Origin: Acidobacteriaceae bacterium
GTDB taxonomy: Bacteria > Acidobacteriota > Terriglobia > Bryobacterales > Bryobacteraceae
NCBI GenBank assembly: GCA_019239585.1
Contig: JAFAZU010000394.1
Location: forward strand, 1-7,572
Length of the DNA stretch: 7,572 bases
Reading direction: 5' to 3'
The number at the start of each line of letters is the position of its first letter. Position 1 is the first letter of the stretch. Shown in pieces: positions 5,209-7,572 of this stretch. Made by a program: the position numbers and the translations under genes. A model generated the notes under the pieces. The model did no database searches. It worked only from the letters and a program-made list of their open reading frames with translations, and was not told where the DNA came from.

Positions 5209-6600
5209 ATGCCTCAATACGATTTAGTTGTGATTGGTTCCGGCCCGGCGGGCCAGCGGGCCGCCATACAGGGCGCTAAGTCCGGGAAACGTGTCGCGTT
5301 GGTGGAACGCCGCGAGGTGATTGGCGGCGTTTGCATCAATACCGGAACCATCCCCAGTAAAACGATGCGGGAAGCTGTTCTGCATCTATCCGGCTATAAC
5401 TACCAGAACATTTATGGCGTGAGTTACCGCGTCAAGGAGAAGATCACTATGTCTGATCTCGCTTTTCGAGTTCAGCATGTGATTAAGACGGAAATCGACG
5501 TCACGCAAGCCCAGCTTTCCCGGAACGGCATTGAAGTCCTGACCGGTATTGCGACCTTTACCTCTCCGAAAACGGTCCAGATTACTAACGCCAGAGGGTC
5601 TTCTGAAATTTCGGCCGAAATTATCGTTATCGCGACCGGCACAAAGCCCGCAGCCTCACCGAAAGTGCCGATTAATGCGCGCACGATCATCAACAGCGAC
5701 CAGATCCTGGAAATGCAAACTCTTCCCCGCATACTGATTGTGGTGGGCGGCGGCGTGATCGGAGTGGAGTACACGTGCATGTTCGCGACCCTGGGCGTGC
5801 GCGTGACCTTGATTGAAAGGCGGCCACGCCTGCTCGAGTTTGCCGATTCAGAGATTGTGGAAGCGCTCTCCTACCATCTGCGCGACCACCGAGTGACTAT
5901 GCGCTTGAACGAGGAAGTTCATAGCGTGGAAGAGGGGCCGAACGGAGCGGGCGTGATAGCGTTACTGGAGAGCAATAAAAAGGTTTCGGGCGACGCTTTG
6001 CTTTACGCAGTAGGGCGACAGGGCAATGTGGATGAGTTGAATCTGCAAGCTGCAGGACTGGAAGCAGATAATCGCGGCCGCATTGCCGTGGATGAGAATT
6101 ATAAAACCAAACAGGACAACATCTACGCGGTGGGTGATGTGATCGGTTTTCCCAGCTTGGCTTCTGTTTCGATGGAGCAAGGCCGGATTGCTGTCGCCCA
6201 TGCTTTTCACCGCCCCATTTCTTCCAATCCCAGCTACTTTCCATTTGGAATTTACACTATTCCTGAAATCTCATTTATTGGCAAAACTGAAGAGCAGCTA
6301 ACGGATGAAGACGTGCCGTATGAGGTGGGAGTAGCATATTATCGAGAGATTGCCAGAGGTCAGATTCGCGGCGACACGACGGGTCGCCTCAAGCTGATCT
6401 TTCACCGGGACACGCTCGAATTGCTGGGCGTTCACATTATTGGCGAGGGCGCATCGGAGTTGCTGCATATTGGCCAAGCGGTATTGATATTGAAGGGCAA
6501 GGTGGACTACTTCGTCGATACTGTTTTCAATTATCCAACACTGGCGGAATGCTATAAAGCCGCAGCTTTCAACGGATTAAACAAACTTGTCCGCGTTTAA
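5209..6600 (+). CDS. sthA: Soluble pyridine nucleotide transhydrogenase, Si-specific (SthA-like)
   Basis: This 463-residue flavoprotein is predicted to move hydride between NADPH and NAD+ in the cytoplasm, balancing the two cofactor pools. It has the two-dinucleotide-fold layout of the lipoamide dehydrogenase family: FAD motif GSGPAG (residues 10-15), ATG segment (142-144), NAD(P) motif GGGVIG (180-185) and YAVGD (306-310). It is SthA rather than a dithiol reductase because the redox site reads GGVCINTGTIPSK: Cys42 is present, but the second Cys is Thr47. The C-terminus has FNYPTLAE (440-447) where lipoamide dehydrogenases carry the active-site His-Pro. PSLASVSMEQGRIA and FGIYTIPEISFIGKTEEQL also match SthA closely. 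Glu203 ends the second beta strand of the NAD(P) fold, with Arg204-Arg205 after it. The ATG at 5209 has no close ribosome-binding site; AGGAAAG lies 19 nt upstream. A ROK gene follows after 15 bp, so the two form an operon. Confidence 0.92.
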   Translation: MPQYDLVVIGSGPAGQRAAIQGAKSGKRVALVERREVIGGVCINTGTIPSKTMREAVLHLSGYNYQNIYGVSYRVKEKITMSDLAFRVQHVIKTEIDVTQAQLSRNGIEVLTGIATFTSPKTVQITNARGSSEISAEIIVIATGTKPAASPKVPINARTIINSDQILEMQTLPRILIVVGGGVIGVEYTCMFATLGVRVTLIERRPRLLEFADSEIVEALSYHLRDHRVTMRLNEEVHSVEEGPNGAGVIALLESNKKVSGDALLYAVGRQGNVDELNLQAAGLEADNRGRIAVDENYKTKQDNIYAVGDVIGFPSLASVSMEQGRIAVAHAFHRPISSNPSYFPFGIYTIPEISFIGKTEEQLTDEDVPYEVGVAYYREIARGQIRGDTTGRLKLIFHRDTLELLGVHIIGEGASELLHIGQAVLILKGKVDYFVDTVFNYPTLAECYKAAAFNGLNKLVRV

Positions 6601-6605
6601 TAAGC

Positions 6606-6610
6606 AGGAA
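6606..6610 (+). promoter_or_regulatory. Ribosome-binding site of the ROK gene
   Basis: AGGAA stands 5 nt before the ATG at 6616, inside the 15-bp gap after the sthA stop codon. It supports both the start choice and cotranscription with sthA. Confidence 0.6.
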
Positions 6611-6615
6611 CCATC

Positions 6616-7515
6616 ATGGCCCACGGAATCGGAATATCAGTAACAGAAAGACTCGCGGCTGCAGTCATTGTTGATTATACTGTTACCGGCAATTTAGTTG
6701 TCGAACCGGATGATGGCGGAGGCACAAACAGCTTGATCGGTGTCCCGGCTGACACCATTGTGCAAAGAATCGCCGCCCTGTTGGAGCGCCTTGAGATCAA
6801 ACAGGCTCCCACTCATGTAGGGTTAGCCCTGCCGGGAATTATTCGCAACGGCATTGTAGAGGATTCCCCCAATCTGGTTCAATTCAAGGGCTTGAACATG
6901 CAAGCATCCCTGGCAGAAGCGCTGTCTTCCCGTTTTGGCAAGCTTGCTGTCTCGGTCACGAACGACGCGAACGCCATGGCTGCCGGAATGGCTGCCGGCC
7001 GCGGCTATCTGGACCGCCTGATCCGGCTCTGGTTCCTGGGTACGGGAATCGGCTTTGGACGGTATCCGCAAGCGGATGGGGTCTGGGAAGCCGGTCATTC
7101 GATTGTCACGCTTGATCCCAAGGAACAGTTCTGCGGTTGCGGCGGCAAGGGGCATCTGGAAGGAATCATGGGCTTACGGGCCATGCGCTTGCGCTTCATG
7201 GATCTGGAGCCGGAGGAAGTGTTTGCGCAGGCGGAAGCGGGAGAAAGCCGCTGCGTTGAATTTGTCAAGCTGTGGCATCGTGCTTTAGCTGCCGCTACGG
7301 CGACCAGCATCCACATGAGCGGACCCGGGAAGGTTTTTGTTACCGGTCCCAACGCAAAATTTGTAAGTTTGCCCTTGATCAATGAGTACTTAAACGAAAT
7401 GGTGAAGTTGAGCCCGTTACAAAGTTACTCTGTTGAAGTTGTGCCGGGCAGCGAAGACGAGAATGCCACGATTGGAGCAGCGGTGATTGCGTCCCAAGCG
7501 GCCCAGCGCGCCTGA
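6616..7515 (+). CDS. ROK-family protein with degenerate N-terminal phosphate motif
   Basis: This 299-residue protein belongs to the ROK family (sugar kinases and related regulators), with no DNA-binding domain. Preserved features are LALPGIIRNG (70-79), TNDANAMAAG (115-124, with the catalytic-type Asp117), the second phosphate motif GTGIGFG (142-148), EAGH (158-161, whose Glu and His contact sugar hydroxyls) and a zinc-type segment CGCGGKGHLE (173-182). Two features depart from the family. The first phosphate motif, normally GIDIGGTK, reads GISVTERL (6-13) in ungapped alignment, losing the Asp, both Gly and the Thr. The third Cys of CxCGxxGC is His180, which could still bind zinc. It may be a kinase with weakened or altered phosphoryl-donor use, or a sugar-binding regulator. 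It is cotranscribed with sthA. Glucose or another hexose is the natural first guess for ligand, but unproven. Confidence 0.85.
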   Translation: MAHGIGISVTERLAAAVIVDYTVTGNLVVEPDDGGGTNSLIGVPADTIVQRIAALLERLEIKQAPTHVGLALPGIIRNGIVEDSPNLVQFKGLNMQASLAEALSSRFGKLAVSVTNDANAMAAGMAAGRGYLDRLIRLWFLGTGIGFGRYPQADGVWEAGHSIVTLDPKEQFCGCGGKGHLEGIMGLRAMRLRFMDLEPEEVFAQAEAGESRCVEFVKLWHRALAAATATSIHMSGPGKVFVTGPNAKFVSLPLINEYLNEMVKLSPLQSYSVEVVPGSEDENATIGAAVIASQAAQRA

Positions 7516-7572
7516 GCGGTTGCAAACCTGCCGGTGTGGACGAGAAATTCGGCCTCGCCCAGATAGCCAAGT
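7516..7572. other. Right-end segment without a callable gene
   Basis: The last 57 bases follow the ROK stop codon. I see no start codon with a ribosome-binding site, and no hairpin followed by a T-tract. A minus-strand frame stays open from the window edge back into the ROK gene, but it is too short to judge. Confidence 0.3.

Noticed and set aside
7425..7572. Minus-strand frame open from the right edge, ending inside the ROK gene (reads GYLGEAEFLVHTGRF...)
   Set aside because: It would overlap the ROK 3' end by about 90 bp, an unusually long convergent overlap, and it is too short to recognise.
1..7572. CRISPR array, tRNA/rRNA gene, insertion sequence or phage genes
   Set aside because: No spaced direct repeats, tRNA-like cloverleaf, transposase motifs or terminal repeats were seen on either strand.

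Overview
The window looks like ordinary chromosomal DNA from a free-living, moderately GC-rich (about 53-55% by eye) heterotrophic bacterium. The gene types (a bacterial inositol-phosphate synthase, SthA-type transhydrogenase, ROK protein, and a small secreted Lys-rich protein) would suit a soil lineage such as Acidobacteriota. That placement is an impression from gene content and protein style, not something the sequence proves. No tRNA, rRNA, CRISPR, insertion sequence or phage signature is visible.

Layout. Positions 1-144 (minus) hold the N-terminus of a response regulator that leaves the window. Divergent from it, an inositol-3-phosphate synthase (243-1562) is followed after 44 bp by an extended short-chain dehydrogenase/epimerase (1607-2692), probably one transcript. 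An alpha/beta hydrolase of the epoxide hydrolase/haloalkane dehalogenase group (2765-3664, minus) converges on that pair. It is divergent from a LysR-type regulator (3796-4707, plus) across a 131-bp intergenic region with operator-like dyads. Next come a small exported protein built of 11-residue repeats (4830-5081), a gap with two strong hairpins (5082-5208), an SthA-like pyridine nucleotide transhydrogenase (5209-6600) and, 15 bp downstream, an unusual ROK-family protein (6616-7515).

Functional themes. The inositol-phosphate synthase uses glucose 6-phosphate and NAD. SthA balances NAD(H) and NADP(H). The ROK protein belongs to a sugar-kinase family but has lost the usual DxGGT phosphate loop while keeping sugar-binding and catalytic residues. 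LysR and the hydrolase form a classic divergent regulator-target pair, probably for breakdown or detoxification of a small organic compound.

Most noteworthy: the degenerate ROK protein coupled to sthA; the 11-mer repeat (LEA-like) exported protein; the large imperfect hairpin before sthA; the paired ATCACTT/AAGTGAT half-sites between hydrolase and lysR; and two genes whose start codons lie exactly 8 nt after a TANNNT box with no Shine-Dalgarno, suggesting leaderless mRNAs. No clearly new multi-gene system is evident.
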